This document shows positions 34,838-43,748 of a stretch of DNA of 64,000 nt, one piece after another; the stretch's first letter is position 1; every line of letters begins with the position of its first letter. A program made the translations under genes and the position numbers. The notes beneath the pieces were generated by a model. The model searched no databases. It was not told the DNA's origin and saw nothing but the letters and a program-made list of their open reading frames with translations. Source of the DNA: JABFRZ01 sp964631945 (GTDB lineage: Bacteria > Planctomycetota > UBA1135 > GCA-002686595); assembly GCA_964631945.1 (NCBI GenBank), contig CAZWAY010000017.1, forward strand, positions 23,539-87,538, given 5' to 3'.

Positions 34838-35803
34838 CTAGCGCCCCTTGCCGAACTCCACCAGCGGACGCGTGTGCTCGGCCTCGTCTCCGTCGTCCTC
34901 CGGGAACGCCTCCAGCTTGGCGCCCATGCCCGGGTCGTCGAACACCCGCAGGGTCGCGCGCGCTTCGAGCGCGCGCCGCCCCGCCAGGCGGGTGCTGGTC
35001 ACGTTCACCGAGCCCTGCGCGACGCACACGCAGGTCCCGGCCTCGTCCACCAGCACGCCCACGACCGTGCCCGCCAGCGCCACCTCGGCCAGCGGGGTCA
35101 GGACCACGATCGGGTTGCCGGGATAGCTGGCGGAGGTGCGCAGGTAGGCCTCGCCGCGCGTGAGCTCGAAGCGCACGGAGGCGAGGCCATCCAGCTCGGG
35201 CAGCGGCGGGAACGACAGGCTGGCACCCGGCAGGAGCTCGAGCACGAGCTCGCCGCTGCCCAGCGTGAAGCGCGCGCCGGAGGCGGCGCTCTCGAGCGTA
35301 CCCGAGCCCTCCAGGTCCGCCGCCAGACGCGCGTCCTCGCCCGGGACGTACTCGCGCCCGGCGAAGGTCAGGGGACCGTCGAGGCGCACGCTCCAGCGCT
35401 CCGGCTCGGGCAGGAGGAAGGTCACGGCCAGGATCGCGGCCGCGGCCAGGGTCAGCACCAGCGCGCGGAACGAACGCCGCTGGCGACGCGGCAGGGGCGC
35501 GCTGGCGGCCAGCAGCGAGAGGAACGCCAGGCGCGCGCGGCGGCGGGCCTCGGGCCGCGCCGGATCGGCCGGAGCGCGCGCGGCGAGCCACGCCACGAAG
35601 CCGTCGTGCTCGTCCGCTTGCATGACCCGGCCCATACGATCGGCGCCCGCGCCGCGTGACGCGGCTCGCTCGGAACCGGGATCGGAGCTCAGGAAGGCCC
35701 GCCGCGCCTCCTCCCGCCGGCGTGGGTCGGCGCGCTCGGGCGGCACGCGCCGCAGCAGGGCCTCCAGCTCGGGATCGCCGGGCGTGGGCTCGTCGGCGTT
35801 CAC
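34838..35803 (-). CDS. FecR-domain transmembrane protein, putative anti-sigma partner
   Basis: 321 residues from GTG 35803, which overlaps the sigma factor stop (GTGA); an in-frame ATG at 35830 is an alternative. The cytoplasmic N-terminus (about 1-110) contains two similar stretches rich in Arg, Glu and Ala (PEARRRARLAFLSLL matches PRRREEARRAFLSS). One membrane helix follows (ALVLTLAAAAILAVTFLLP), then a periplasmic FecR-like beta domain: LELLPGASLSFPPLPEL, VRFELTRGEAYLRT, TPLAEVALAGTVVGVLVDEAGTCVCVAQGSVNV. ECF sigma plus FecR/anti-sigma in one transcript is a standard signalling pair. The signal sensed is unknown. Confidence 0.85.
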   Translation of the reverse strand: MNADEPTPGDPELEALLRRVPPERADPRRREEARRAFLSSDPGSERAASRGAGADRMGRVMQADEHDGFVAWLAARAPADPARPEARRRARLAFLSLLAASAPLPRRQRRSFRALVLTLAAAAILAVTFLLPEPERWSVRLDGPLTFAGREYVPGEDARLAADLEGSGTLESAASGARFTLGSGELVLELLPGASLSFPPLPELDGLASVRFELTRGEAYLRTSASYPGNPIVVLTPLAEVALAGTVVGVLVDEAGTCVCVAQGSVNVTSTRLAGRRALEARATLRVFDDPGMGAKLEAFPEDDGDEAEHTRPLVEFGKGR

Positions 35804-36426
35804 CGCGAGCCCTCGGCGTGCTGCTTCCACAGCTCGCCCAGCCCCTCGCGCAGGGCGGCGAGCGCGCGCGAGTAGCGCTTGCGCGCGGCGGCCTCGTTGC
35901 GCTCGAGGATGCGCCCGATGTCCTCGAAGCTGAGGCCCTCGTAGACGCGCAGCAGCACGGTCGCGCGCAGGCCGCCCGGCAGGGCGTCGATGGCGCTGCG
36001 CACGCGCGCGGCCAGCTGGCCCTCGTCCGCGCTCTCCGCCGGCTCCACCGGAGCGGCCCCCACGCGCTCGACCAGGTCCTCATGGTCGAGGCTGGTGACC
36101 GAGTTGGACGCGTGCGCGGCGCGCGAGCGCCAGTGGTCGCGCAGCTTGTTGGTCGCGATCGTGAACAGCCACGGCCGCGGATCGCGCGTGGGGTCGTAGC
36201 TCGCGAGCGCCCTGTGGGCCTGCAGGAAGACGTCCTGCGTCAGGTCCTCGGCCAGGTGCTCGTCCCCCACCAGGCGCCGCAGGTAGGCGTAGACGCGCTC
36301 GAAGTAGAGGTCGAAGAAGCGCGCCAGCGCGGCCGGCTCGCGGCGCGCGAGGCCCTCGCGCAGCTCGGGCGGAAAACTCTGGCTGGGCTCGGACGAGGGC
36401 GTGGCGTCAGCGGCTCCCGGCAGCAT
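35800..36426 (-). CDS. ECF-type RNA polymerase sigma factor
   Basis: 208 residues from ATG 36426. Region 2 shows FDLYFERVYAYLRRLVGDEHLAEDLTQDVFLQAHRAL and PRPWLFTIATNKLRDHWRS. A short acidic linker leads to region 4 (AIDALPGGLRATVLLRVYEGLSFEDIGRILERNEAAARKRYSRAL), which holds the HTH for -35 recognition. No region 1 or 3, so it is an extracytoplasmic-function sigma factor. The next gene, coupled by a 4-bp overlap, encodes a membrane FecR-domain protein that probably controls it. The target regulon cannot be told from this window. Confidence 0.93.
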   Translation of the reverse strand: MLPGAADATPSSEPSQSFPPELREGLARREPAALARFFDLYFERVYAYLRRLVGDEHLAEDLTQDVFLQAHRALASYDPTRDPRPWLFTIATNKLRDHWRSRAAHASNSVTSLDHEDLVERVGAAPVEPAESADEGQLAARVRSAIDALPGGLRATVLLRVYEGLSFEDIGRILERNEAAARKRYSRALAALREGLGELWKQHAEGSR

Positions 36427-36499
36427 GGCGGCTCACGGTAGCGGACGGGTGGAGGTCCGGCCACCGCGGCCCGACCGCCGGCGGCGCCGGCCGCGGCCC

Positions 36500-37549
36500 C
36501 TATCCGTGCGCGGCCAGGGCCCCGAACACCGCGGCCGCGGTCCACAGGCGGTTCTCGGCCTGCTGCACGACGGCCGAGCGCGACGAGTTCAGGACCGCGT
36601 CCGCCACCACCACGTTGCGACGCACCGGCAGGCAGTGCAGGAAGAAGGCGTCGTCGGTCTGCTGCAGCTTGTGCGCGTCGACCATCCACTCGGCGCGCAG
36701 CGGCTCCTTCAGGCGCCGCTCCTCGTCCGCGCGCCCGTAGAGCCCGAGCGCGCCCCACTCCTTGGCGCACACCACGTGCGCGCCCTTCAGCGCGCGCGCG
36801 ACGTCGTCGGTCTCCTCCAGGCTGCCGCCCTGCGACTCGGCCCGCGCGCGCGCCGCGCGCACGACCTCGGGCTCGAGCCCGAAGCCCTCCGGCCGCAAGA
36901 GCGTCACGCGCATGCCGAGGTCGGCCGCCGCCAAGAGCTGACTGTGGGGCGTCGCCACCGGCAGGGATTTCGGGTGCCAGGCCCAGGTGAGCACGTACTT
37001 CTTGCCGCGCGGCTCGGGCAGCTTCTCCTGGATCGTCAGCGCGTCCGCCAGGCCCTGCAGCGGGTGCCAGCGGTTCGATTCCAGGTTGATCACGGGCACC
37101 TCGGCGAACTCGGTGAAGCGCTGCAGGAACTCGTCCTTGGCGAGCTCGGCGTAGCTCGCGGCGCCCGCCGCCCGTTCCAGTCCCACCGTGACCAGCTCGG
37201 ACTTGCGGATGCCCACGAAGTGCCCCATGCGCGAGAGCACCGGGGCCAGCTCGCGCACGTGCTCCTGGGTGGTCCCGTCCATCACCGCGCCCTCGCCGCA
37301 CTCGAAGTTCCAGGTGTCCTTGCCGGCCGCCAGCGTGATGCCGGTGCCGCCGAAGCGCGCCAGGGCCGACTCGCACGAGACCCGCGTGCGCACCGAGGGG
37401 TTGAAGAAGAGCAGCGTGGCCACCTTGCCGGCCAGGGCCGGGCGCACGCGTCCGTGCTTGATGTCGCGCGCGAAGGCCAGCAGGCCGCGCAGCTCCTCGG
37501 GCGTGAAGTCGAGCGACGAGACGAGGTCGCGTCCGGCCAGGTCCTTCAT
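36500..37549 (-). CDS. N-acylornithine carbamoyltransferase (ArgF'-type)
   Basis: 349 residues from ATG 37549 (ATGA overlap with the B3/B4 gene). Transfers a carbamoyl group to an N-acylated ornithine in arginine synthesis. The carbamoyl-phosphate motif is FFNPSVRTRVS (residues 49-58). Features shared with N-acetyl/N-succinyl-ornithine transcarbamylases rather than classical OTC are GKDTWNFECGEGAVMDGTTQEHV, VINLESNRWHPLQGLADALTIQ, GKKYVLTWAWHPKSLPVATPHS, VVCAKEWGALGLYG, and FLHCLPVRRNVVVADAVLNSS with AENRLW. At the position I align with the substrate-discriminating residue (Glu in the acetyl enzyme, Pro in the succinyl enzyme) it has Gln 95, so I leave the acyl group open. Confidence 0.9.
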   Translation of the reverse strand: MKDLAGRDLVSSLDFTPEELRGLLAFARDIKHGRVRPALAGKVATLLFFNPSVRTRVSCESALARFGGTGITLAAGKDTWNFECGEGAVMDGTTQEHVRELAPVLSRMGHFVGIRKSELVTVGLERAAGAASYAELAKDEFLQRFTEFAEVPVINLESNRWHPLQGLADALTIQEKLPEPRGKKYVLTWAWHPKSLPVATPHSQLLAAADLGMRVTLLRPEGFGLEPEVVRAARARAESQGGSLEETDDVARALKGAHVVCAKEWGALGLYGRADEERRLKEPLRAEWMVDAHKLQQTDDAFFLHCLPVRRNVVVADAVLNSSRSAVVQQAENRLWTAAAVFGALAAHG

Positions 37550-38199
37550 GGCGTCGGCACCGCCTCCGTGCGCGCGCCGGCGCGTTCGAGCAGCTCGCGG
37601 TACCACTGCACGCTGCGCGCCAGGCGCGCCTCGAGCCCGTGCGCGCCCCACACCACCGACAGCGTGCGCGTGGTGGCGGGCGAGGTCTTGGTGCGCTGCG
37701 CGTCCTTGACCGGGTTGGCGCAGGGCCCGTCGGCGTCGAACAGGCACAGCAGGCCCTCGACGTCGATGGTCTGGCCGCTGGCGTTGAACACGTAGCTCGC
37801 GTCCGCGCCCGCCAGCGCGATGCGGAACGGCGCGCGCGCGCGCTCCAGGTCGATCACGCTGATCGGCAGGCCGCTGGCCAGCGAGACCGCGTTGCAGGCG
37901 TCGACCGCCAGGTTGATCGAGCCGAGCGCGCCCTCACCCACCGCGCGCACCAGGTACTCGGAGGAGGGCTTGCCGCGGCCGGTGGGCTTGTAGCCACCGC
38001 GCCGCAGCAGCGCGCGGATGCTCTCACGCGTGGGCTCGTCACGCGTGAGCGGCGCGGCACACTCCAGCGCGAGCAAGGCCGTGAGCCATGCGGGCACGGG
38101 CGCCTCGCCCAGGGGCCGCGCGAAGACGCAGCCGAAGGCCGCCACCCGCAGCAGCGGGTGCGGCTCGAGCTCGACCAACGGAGCAGGCTCGAACGCCAT
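37546..38199 (-). CDS. B3/B4 tRNA-binding-domain protein (PheT-like editing domain)
   Basis: 217 residues from ATG 38199; an in-frame ATG at 38238 would add 13 residues. It resembles stand-alone B3/B4 domains related to the editing region of phenylalanyl-tRNA synthetase beta: LTRDEPTRESIRALLRRGGYKPTGRGKPSSEYLVRAV, then the Asn-rich strand LGSINLAVDACNAVSLASGLPISVIDL, and ALAGADASYVFNASGQTIDVEGLLCLFDADGPCANPVKDAQRTKTS. These free-standing proteins are thought to bind or edit amino acids or aminoacyl-tRNA; no clear function is established. Translational coupling to the acylornithine carbamoyltransferase suggests a link to arginine metabolism. Confidence 0.82.
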   Translation of the reverse strand: MAFEPAPLVELEPHPLLRVAAFGCVFARPLGEAPVPAWLTALLALECAAPLTRDEPTRESIRALLRRGGYKPTGRGKPSSEYLVRAVGEGALGSINLAVDACNAVSLASGLPISVIDLERARAPFRIALAGADASYVFNASGQTIDVEGLLCLFDADGPCANPVKDAQRTKTSPATTRTLSVVWGAHGLEARLARSVQWYRELLERAGARTEAVPTP

Positions 38200-38303
38200 G
38201 GGCGCAGGATTGTGCCGCGCGCAGAGCGGCCAGGCCATCTCCGCGGTCCGCGGGCAGTCTCCGAGAACGATCCGCAGACGTGGAGGGGAGAGGCGGCGCC
38301 GAT

Positions 38304-39566
38304 CTAGCGCCCGCTCTTCTCCTCGCTGTGCGCCACCACCACCGCCGCCGCCAGGTCGCCCGAGACGTTCAGCACCGTGCGGCACATGTCGAGGAAGCGG
38401 TCGACGCCCAGGATCAGCCCGAGGCCCTCGAGCGGCACGCCCACCAGGCCGAGGATCGCCGCGATGACCGGGATCGAGCCGCCCGGGACGCCGGCCGTGC
38501 CGATGCCGGCCAGGATGCAGATCGCCACCACCAGGGCCTGCTTGTCGAGGCCCAGTTCGACGCCGTAGAACTGCGCCAGGAACAGCACCGTCACGCCCTC
38601 GAACAGGGCCGTGCCGTTCTGGTTGGCGGTCGAGCCGATCGTCAGCACGAAGCGGCTGATGCGGTTCGGCAGCCTCAGGTTCTCCTCGGCCACCTGCAGC
38701 GCGGTCGGCAGCGTGGCGTTGCTGGAGGCGGTCGAGAAGGCCGTGATCATGGCCGACTCGATGGCCTTGAAGAAGGCGAGCGGGCTCATGCCGCCCAGGA
38801 AGCGCACCGCCAGCGAGTACACCACGAACTGGTGCAGACAGAGCGCCAGCAGCACCACGCCCACGTAGCGCGCGAGCTGCAGCAGGATCTCGTGCCCGAG
38901 CTGGGCCGTGAGCGTGAACAGGAGCGCCGCCACGCCGATGGGCGCGAACGAGATCACCAGGTGGATCAGGCGCATGCTGACGTCGTACAGGCCCTGCACG
39001 ACCTCCTCGAAGCGCCGCGCGGCCTCGCTCCTGGTCAGGACCACGCCCACCCCGATCATCAGCGCGAAGAACATCACCGCCAGCATGTCGCCGCTGGCCG
39101 CGGCCCGGATCGCGTTGTCGGGCACGATCTGGACCACCAGATCGATCCCGGTCTTGGGCGCGGGCGCGCTGGTGATCGCGGCCGCGCGCTCGGCCGCGCC
39201 GGCCAGCATGCGCGCGCGCGTCTCCTCGGACAGGCCTTCGCCCGGCCGCAGCACGTTCACCAGCGTGAGGCCGATCCCGACCGCGATGGTCGAGACGGCC
39301 ACCGTGTACGCCAGCGTCTTCAGCCCGACGCGTCCCAGGCTACGCAGGTCGCCGAGCCCGGCCACGCCCAGCACCAGCGCCGCGAACACGAGCGGCACCA
39401 CCAGCATCAGGAGCAGCCGCAGGAAGACCTGCCCGATCGGCTGGGTCCCGTAGCGGATGAAGCCGGCCAGCACGGGCGCATCGCCCAGCAGGGCGAAGGC
39501 CAGCACGCCGAGCCCCATCCCGAGCGCGGCCCCGATCAGGATGCGAGCGTGGAGCGGGAGGCGCAC
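38304..39566 (-). CDS. Dicarboxylate/amino acid:cation symporter (DAACS family)
   Basis: 420 residues from ATG 39566. Inner-membrane secondary transporter of the SDF/GltPh/DctA fold, probably moving glutamate or C4-dicarboxylates with Na+ or H+. Several helices are evident (IGAALGMGLGVLAFALLG; LLLMLVVPLVFAALVLGVAGLG). Hairpin and substrate motifs are intact: AFSTASSNATLPTALQVAEE (HP1, SSNATLP), FVLTIGSTANQNGTALFEGVTVLFLAQFYG (helix 7 NxxGT) and GIGTAGVPGGSIPVIAAILGLVGVPLEGLGLILGVDRFLDMCRTVLNVSGD (HP2 and helix 8). Family certain, substrate not. It is the most upstream member of the 36.5-39.6 kb minus-strand block, 104 bp from the B3/B4 gene. Confidence 0.93.
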   Translation of the reverse strand: MRLPLHARILIGAALGMGLGVLAFALLGDAPVLAGFIRYGTQPIGQVFLRLLLMLVVPLVFAALVLGVAGLGDLRSLGRVGLKTLAYTVAVSTIAVGIGLTLVNVLRPGEGLSEETRARMLAGAAERAAAITSAPAPKTGIDLVVQIVPDNAIRAAASGDMLAVMFFALMIGVGVVLTRSEAARRFEEVVQGLYDVSMRLIHLVISFAPIGVAALLFTLTAQLGHEILLQLARYVGVVLLALCLHQFVVYSLAVRFLGGMSPLAFFKAIESAMITAFSTASSNATLPTALQVAEENLRLPNRISRFVLTIGSTANQNGTALFEGVTVLFLAQFYGVELGLDKQALVVAICILAGIGTAGVPGGSIPVIAAILGLVGVPLEGLGLILGVDRFLDMCRTVLNVSGDLAAAVVVAHSEEKSGR

Positions 39567-39597
39567 CGGCGGAAGTATGCCGATCGCCCCCCCGGAC

Positions 39598-41049
39598 TCA
39601 CGCTCCGGGCCTCGAAATCCCGCCCTCCGGCGGGGCGCGCCGCGCGCGCTGCGAGGTCCAGCGCACCAGCAGCACCGCGGCGACCGTGCCGGCCAGGGCG
39701 AACGCGAGCAGCGTCAGCCCGCGCCGGTAGGCGTGATCGATCGTGCGCTCGCCGCGCGCGGCGGTGGCGTCGAGGACGCGCTGCAGCTCGGGCAGGCTGC
39801 GGTCGAGCGCGGCCAGGGTGGTATTCAGCTCGTGCACCGCGGCGCCGATGCGCTCGGCGGCCGCGCCGTACTCGGTGACGTCGAAGGGCCGCGCGCGCGC
39901 GTCGGCCTCGGGCTCCGCGGCGGCGTCCGCGCGCGGCTCGAAGCGGTCCAGGAAGGTCCCGAGCGCGGCCAGCGTCACGCTCAGCGAGTCCGCCAGCGCG
40001 CGCGTGGCCTCGGCCGTGGTGCGCGTCTCGCCCAGCAGCTCGCCCAGCGGCGCGCGCGCGCGCTCGAGGTCGCCCACCAGGCCCTCGCGCTGGCGCGTGA
40101 GTTCGGTCGAGACCTGCGCGAGCGCCGCCGTGCGCGCGGCCGCGAACAGCGCAGGCAGGGCCGCGGCCGGGGGCGCCAGCGCCTCGGCCGAGCGCGAGGT
40201 GCGCTCCCAGCCCTCCAGCAGCGTGCGCGTCTCGCTCGTCTCCGCCGTGCGCAGGCTGAGCAGCTCGACGCGCGCCTCCAGCAGCTCGGGCACGCGCTGC
40301 ACGTAGTAGAAGAAGCGCTCGGCCAGCGCGCGCGCCTGGCGGACCTCGCGCGTGGCGGGCTCGAGGCCTCCGAGCGGATCGAAGCGCACCAGGTCGGTCA
40401 GGCCGGAGACCAGCGCGGCCGCGCCGCCCCCGCTGGCGAGCTTGTCGAAGCCCGGCAGCTGCACCACGTCCACCAGACGCTCGGCGGGATCGCCGGCCAG
40501 CCAGGCATCGATCACGGTGTGCGAATCCCGGACCTGCGCGGGGGTCATGCCCTCCTCGGCCAGCTTCCAGGCCGCGCCCTCGAGGCGCTGGAGGGCCGTG
40601 ATCAGGATGCGGTTGGGCTCGCCCCACTCGGCGCTCCAGCGCTCCTCGTGCGCGGCGCGCAGGGCCGTGACGAGCACGAGCGTGTCGAACAGGCCGGCGT
40701 AGGGATGGTCCACGGTGGCCCGCTTCCAGGCCTCGCTGGTGTAATCGATGCGCCAGCGCAGGGCGCGGATGCGCGCCTCCACGCTGCCCGCGGCCTCGGC
40801 GAACGCGACCGTCGCCTTCTGGATCTCGAGCGCGAAGAGATCGGCGTAGCGCATCAGCCGCGGCGCGAGCTCGGCCGAGGCCAGCGCCGGCGCGGGCTTG
40901 GACGGGGCGATGGACGAGGCCAGCTTGCCGGGCGCATCGGTCACGGCATTCACGAGACGGCAGCCGCAGAGGGCGGGCCCGCCGGCGACCAGCGCGAGCA
41001 GCGCGACTCGCAGCCGGGCCTTCAGGCGGTGCTCCTTTGGCCGAGACAC
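39598..41049 (-). CDS. Predicted lipoprotein with long helical domain and C-terminal membrane helix; unknown
   Basis: 483 residues from ATG 41049. N-terminal signal peptide with a lipobox-like LCGC (Cys about 30). The body is mostly helical with many Arg/Glu/Ala (likely coiled coil), including a segment with repeated TETxRT-like patterns around residues 255-360. Near the C-terminus is a single membrane helix (LTLLAFALAGTVAAVLLVRW, about 450-470) followed by a basic tail. Lipidation at one end and a transmembrane helix at the other would let it span the periplasm. I do not recognise the family. It lies 31 bp upstream of the symporter gene. Confidence 0.75.
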   Translation of the reverse strand: MSRPKEHRLKARLRVALLALVAGGPALCGCRLVNAVTDAPGKLASSIAPSKPAPALASAELAPRLMRYADLFALEIQKATVAFAEAAGSVEARIRALRWRIDYTSEAWKRATVDHPYAGLFDTLVLVTALRAAHEERWSAEWGEPNRILITALQRLEGAAWKLAEEGMTPAQVRDSHTVIDAWLAGDPAERLVDVVQLPGFDKLASGGGAAALVSGLTDLVRFDPLGGLEPATREVRQARALAERFFYYVQRVPELLEARVELLSLRTAETSETRTLLEGWERTSRSAEALAPPAAALPALFAAARTAALAQVSTELTRQREGLVGDLERARAPLGELLGETRTTAEATRALADSLSVTLAALGTFLDRFEPRADAAAEPEADARARPFDVTEYGAAAERIGAAVHELNTTLAALDRSLPELQRVLDATAARGERTIDHAYRRGLTLLAFALAGTVAAVLLVRWTSQRARRAPPEGGISRPGA

Positions 41050-41152
41050 GGCGACATGCGCGCAGTGTCTTGCGCCGAGCGCGCGCTGACAAGGACCGAA
41101 CCGGCGACGCGCGCTCGGGCGGATCCGTCGGACCCCGGCGACTCCGCGCCGC

Positions 41153-42397
41153 TCAGGCCCGCGCTGCGCGGCGGCGCGCGAGCGCGCGTCGCGCCAGCTC
41201 CTCCACGCGCTCGGCGTTGCGGTCCCAGGTGTAGCGCGCCAGCGCCACCTCGCGCGCGCACGCGCCAGCGCGCTGCAGCGCGGGGCGGTCCTGGGCCAAG
41301 CGTCGGATCGTGGCGGCGGGCTCGCCCGGCTCGTCGCTCGCGTACAGCCAGCCCGTGCGGCCGTGCTCGAGGATCTCCTCGGTCTGGCCGAGCCGCGCCG
41401 AGACGATCGGCAAGCCCATCGACATGTACTCGAACAGCTTCACGGGCGAGAAGTAGGGCACGGCACTGGCCTCGTAGGGCACCATCGCGAGGTCCACCGC
41501 CGCCAGCCACTCGGGCACCTCGCCGTGCGGCACGGCGCCGGGCGTGTGCACGAGGCGCTCGAGCCCCGCGGCGCTCACGCGCGCGCGCACGCGCGCCAGC
41601 TCGGGCCCGTCGCCGAGCAGCAGCAGGCGGAAGGGCGCCGCGGCGCCGCCGAGCTGCTCGAGCGCCTCGACCAGCCGGATCACGCCGTGCCAGGGCTTCA
41701 TCGCGCCCACGAAGCCGAGCACGACGGCCTGCTCCCAGCCCAGCCGGCGGCGCACCTCGGACGGCCCCGGGCGCGGGCGGAAGAGCTCGCCGTCGGCCGC
41801 GTTCGGGACCACGCTGACGCACTCGGGCGCGGCGCCGTGCTCGCGCGCGTAGCCCTCCAGCCAGCGCGAGACCACCAGGACCTCGTCCGCGCCGGCGAAG
41901 GCCTGCCGCTGGGCCTCGACCGCCAGGTGCGGCAGGTCGAGCCCGCGCTGCTCGCGCTGCTCCTCGACCAGCGGCGCGTTGACCTCCAGGAGCAGCGGCA
42001 CCCCCAGGCGGCGCGCCAGCTGCACCCCGGCCGTGCCGAAGAGCGCGTAGCGTTCGTACAGGAAGTCCGGCCGGAACTCGGCCAGGTGCGGCAGGGCCTG
42101 GGCCTCCAGCGCCAGCGAGTAGCACACGTTGCGCAGGTCCTTCGCCAGGCGGTTGTCGCGCCCGATCGGCTCGCGCCGCAGCGCGTCGACGAGCGCCGCG
42201 GGGCCCGGCTCGAAGGGCAGCGACAGCACCCGACAGGCGGGCGCCTCGGCCGGGCCCTCGCCCGAGTCGGGCGTCAGCAGCACCAGCTCGTGCCCGCGCT
42301 TGGCGAGCGCCCCCACCATCTTGCGCACGTGCACCGAGGCACCCTTGGTGCCGCGCACGGGCACGCCGAAATCCGTCGACAGGTAGGCGATCCTCAT
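41153..42397 (-). CDS. Glycosyltransferase, GT4 family (GT-B fold)
   Basis: 414 residues from ATG 42397; an in-frame ATG at 42418 adds seven residues. N-terminal acceptor domain: MRIAYLSTDFGVPVRGTKGASVHVRKMVGALAKRGHEL. C-terminal donor domain: SVVPNAADGELFRP, VVLGFVGAMKPWHGVIRLVEAL, FRLLLLGDGPELARVRARV, TPGAVPHGEVPEWLAAVDLAMVPY, and the E-x7-E region SPVKLFEYMSMGLPIVSARLGQTEEIL. It transfers a sugar from an NDP-donor to a lipid or glycan; the substrate cannot be told. It follows the acyltransferase and DUF2238 genes on the same strand, consistent with envelope glycan synthesis. Confidence 0.91.
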   Translation of the reverse strand: MRIAYLSTDFGVPVRGTKGASVHVRKMVGALAKRGHELVLLTPDSGEGPAEAPACRVLSLPFEPGPAALVDALRREPIGRDNRLAKDLRNVCYSLALEAQALPHLAEFRPDFLYERYALFGTAGVQLARRLGVPLLLEVNAPLVEEQREQRGLDLPHLAVEAQRQAFAGADEVLVVSRWLEGYAREHGAAPECVSVVPNAADGELFRPRPGPSEVRRRLGWEQAVVLGFVGAMKPWHGVIRLVEALEQLGGAAAPFRLLLLGDGPELARVRARVSAAGLERLVHTPGAVPHGEVPEWLAAVDLAMVPYEASAVPYFSPVKLFEYMSMGLPIVSARLGQTEEILEHGRTGWLYASDEPGEPAATIRRLAQDRPALQRAGACAREVALARYTWDRNAERVEELARRALARRRAARA

Positions 42398-42410
42398 GGG
42401 GGCCGGGATT

Positions 42411-43748
42411 CTATCCACGCGGCGCGCCGGCCTGGCGCGAGCTCGACGCGCCGGGGCGCACGCGGGGCGTGATCCCGATCAGCAGCGCCCCGGCGAACGG
42501 CAGGGCCAGCACGCCGAGGCGCAGTCCGAACCAGCCGCCGCCGGCGATGCCGTCGAAGGCGAGCGCCGCGAGCCCGGCCACGACCAGCCCGGCCCCGGCG
42601 ACCAGGCGCCAGGCCGGCGGCGGGCGCGCGCCGGGCCGCGGGCGCTCGAAGCGGCCGAAGAGCAGCACCAGCGGCAAGAGCACGAGCGCGAGGGTCACGA
42701 TCCACAGCGGGCGCGCGCGCCACCAGGCGTCCGTGCCCGGCGCGGCGTGCAAGCCGAGTCCGCCGAGGAGGTGCGCGAGCCCGATCCACAGCACCATCGC
42801 CGTCAGGTGCCAGAGGTACACGGTCATGATCCGTCCGTTGACCAGCACGGTCGCGGTCCAGGGCACGGCGCGCGCGAGGACGCGCCGGAAGAAGGGCTCG
42901 AGCGACAGCAAGAGGCCGCTCTGGGCCGCCGCCAGCGCGAGCAGCGTGATCTTGGGCGGGGTCGTGTTGCTGAGCGCGTCGCCCGGCACGCCCACCATCG
43001 CGCGCGGGTAGGGACCGACCGTGGTCAGGGCGAAGAGCAGCGCCAGCCCGAGCAGGCCGAGCGGCAGCGTACGCCGCAGGCGCGCCAGCTCGCCCTCGCT
43101 CCAGGCATAGCCGAGCTGGTGCACGGCCGACCACACGAACAGGTAGTTCACCCAGCCGAGCGCGCGCTGGCCGCGGAAGAAGGCCACGTCCACCAGCACC
43201 GCGGCCAGCGCGAGGCCGGCACAGGAGCCCCAGCGGAAGCGCTCCCACAGCGCGTGCGAGAGCGGCACCAGCACGACCACCCCCAGGTACACCGCCAGGA
43301 ACCAGACCGGGATCAGCGCCATCTGCGAGCCGATGCGCACCATCCGCTCGGGCACCCCGCCCGCGTGCGCCAGCGCGCCGATCCCGACCCACACGCCGAG
43401 CAGCGGCAAGAGCGGCCAGACCAGCCGCCGCAGGCGCCCGTCCAGCCAGCCTGCGTACGACTCGCCATCGCGCCGCGCCGCGCGCCAGGTCAAGCCGTTC
43501 GAGAAGCCCCCCACCAGGAAGAAGACCGGCATCACCTGGATCCCCCAGGTCAGCCAGTGGCTCCAGTCCGCCACCGCCAGGAGGTGCGTCGGCGTGAGCT
43601 GGCCGGCCGCGTCCACGTAGGGCGCGGCCGCCGTCCAGTGCCCGAGCACCACCGCCAGGATCGAGGCCGCGCGCAGGAAGTCCGCCGTGCGATTGCGCGT
43701 CGGTGGGGTCCGCTCGGCGAGCTCGGCGGCCGTCGACCAGGCCCTCAT
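42411..43748 (-). CDS. Acyltransferase 3 family membrane protein
   Basis: 445 residues from ATG 43748, overlapping the DUF2238 stop (ATGA). About ten membrane helices. Start: RTADFLRAASILAVVLGHWTAA, the family motif with the conserved His (VLGHW); then HWLTWGIQVMPVFFLVGGFSNGLTW, IPVWFLAVYLGVVVLVPLSHALWERF and NGRIMTVYLWHLTAMVLWIGLAHLL. The family O-acylates sugars of surface polysaccharides or lipids. The C-terminus ends in a Pro/Arg/Ser tail. Together with the neighbouring GT4 gene it points to modification of an envelope glycan. The acyl donor and acceptor are not readable. Confidence 0.9.
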   Translation of the reverse strand: MRAWSTAAELAERTPPTRNRTADFLRAASILAVVLGHWTAAAPYVDAAGQLTPTHLLAVADWSHWLTWGIQVMPVFFLVGGFSNGLTWRAARRDGESYAGWLDGRLRRLVWPLLPLLGVWVGIGALAHAGGVPERMVRIGSQMALIPVWFLAVYLGVVVLVPLSHALWERFRWGSCAGLALAAVLVDVAFFRGQRALGWVNYLFVWSAVHQLGYAWSEGELARLRRTLPLGLLGLALLFALTTVGPYPRAMVGVPGDALSNTTPPKITLLALAAAQSGLLLSLEPFFRRVLARAVPWTATVLVNGRIMTVYLWHLTAMVLWIGLAHLLGGLGLHAAPGTDAWWRARPLWIVTLALVLLPLVLLFGRFERPRPGARPPPAWRLVAGAGLVVAGLAALAFDGIAGGGWFGLRLGVLALPFAGALLIGITPRVRPGASSSRQAGAPRG

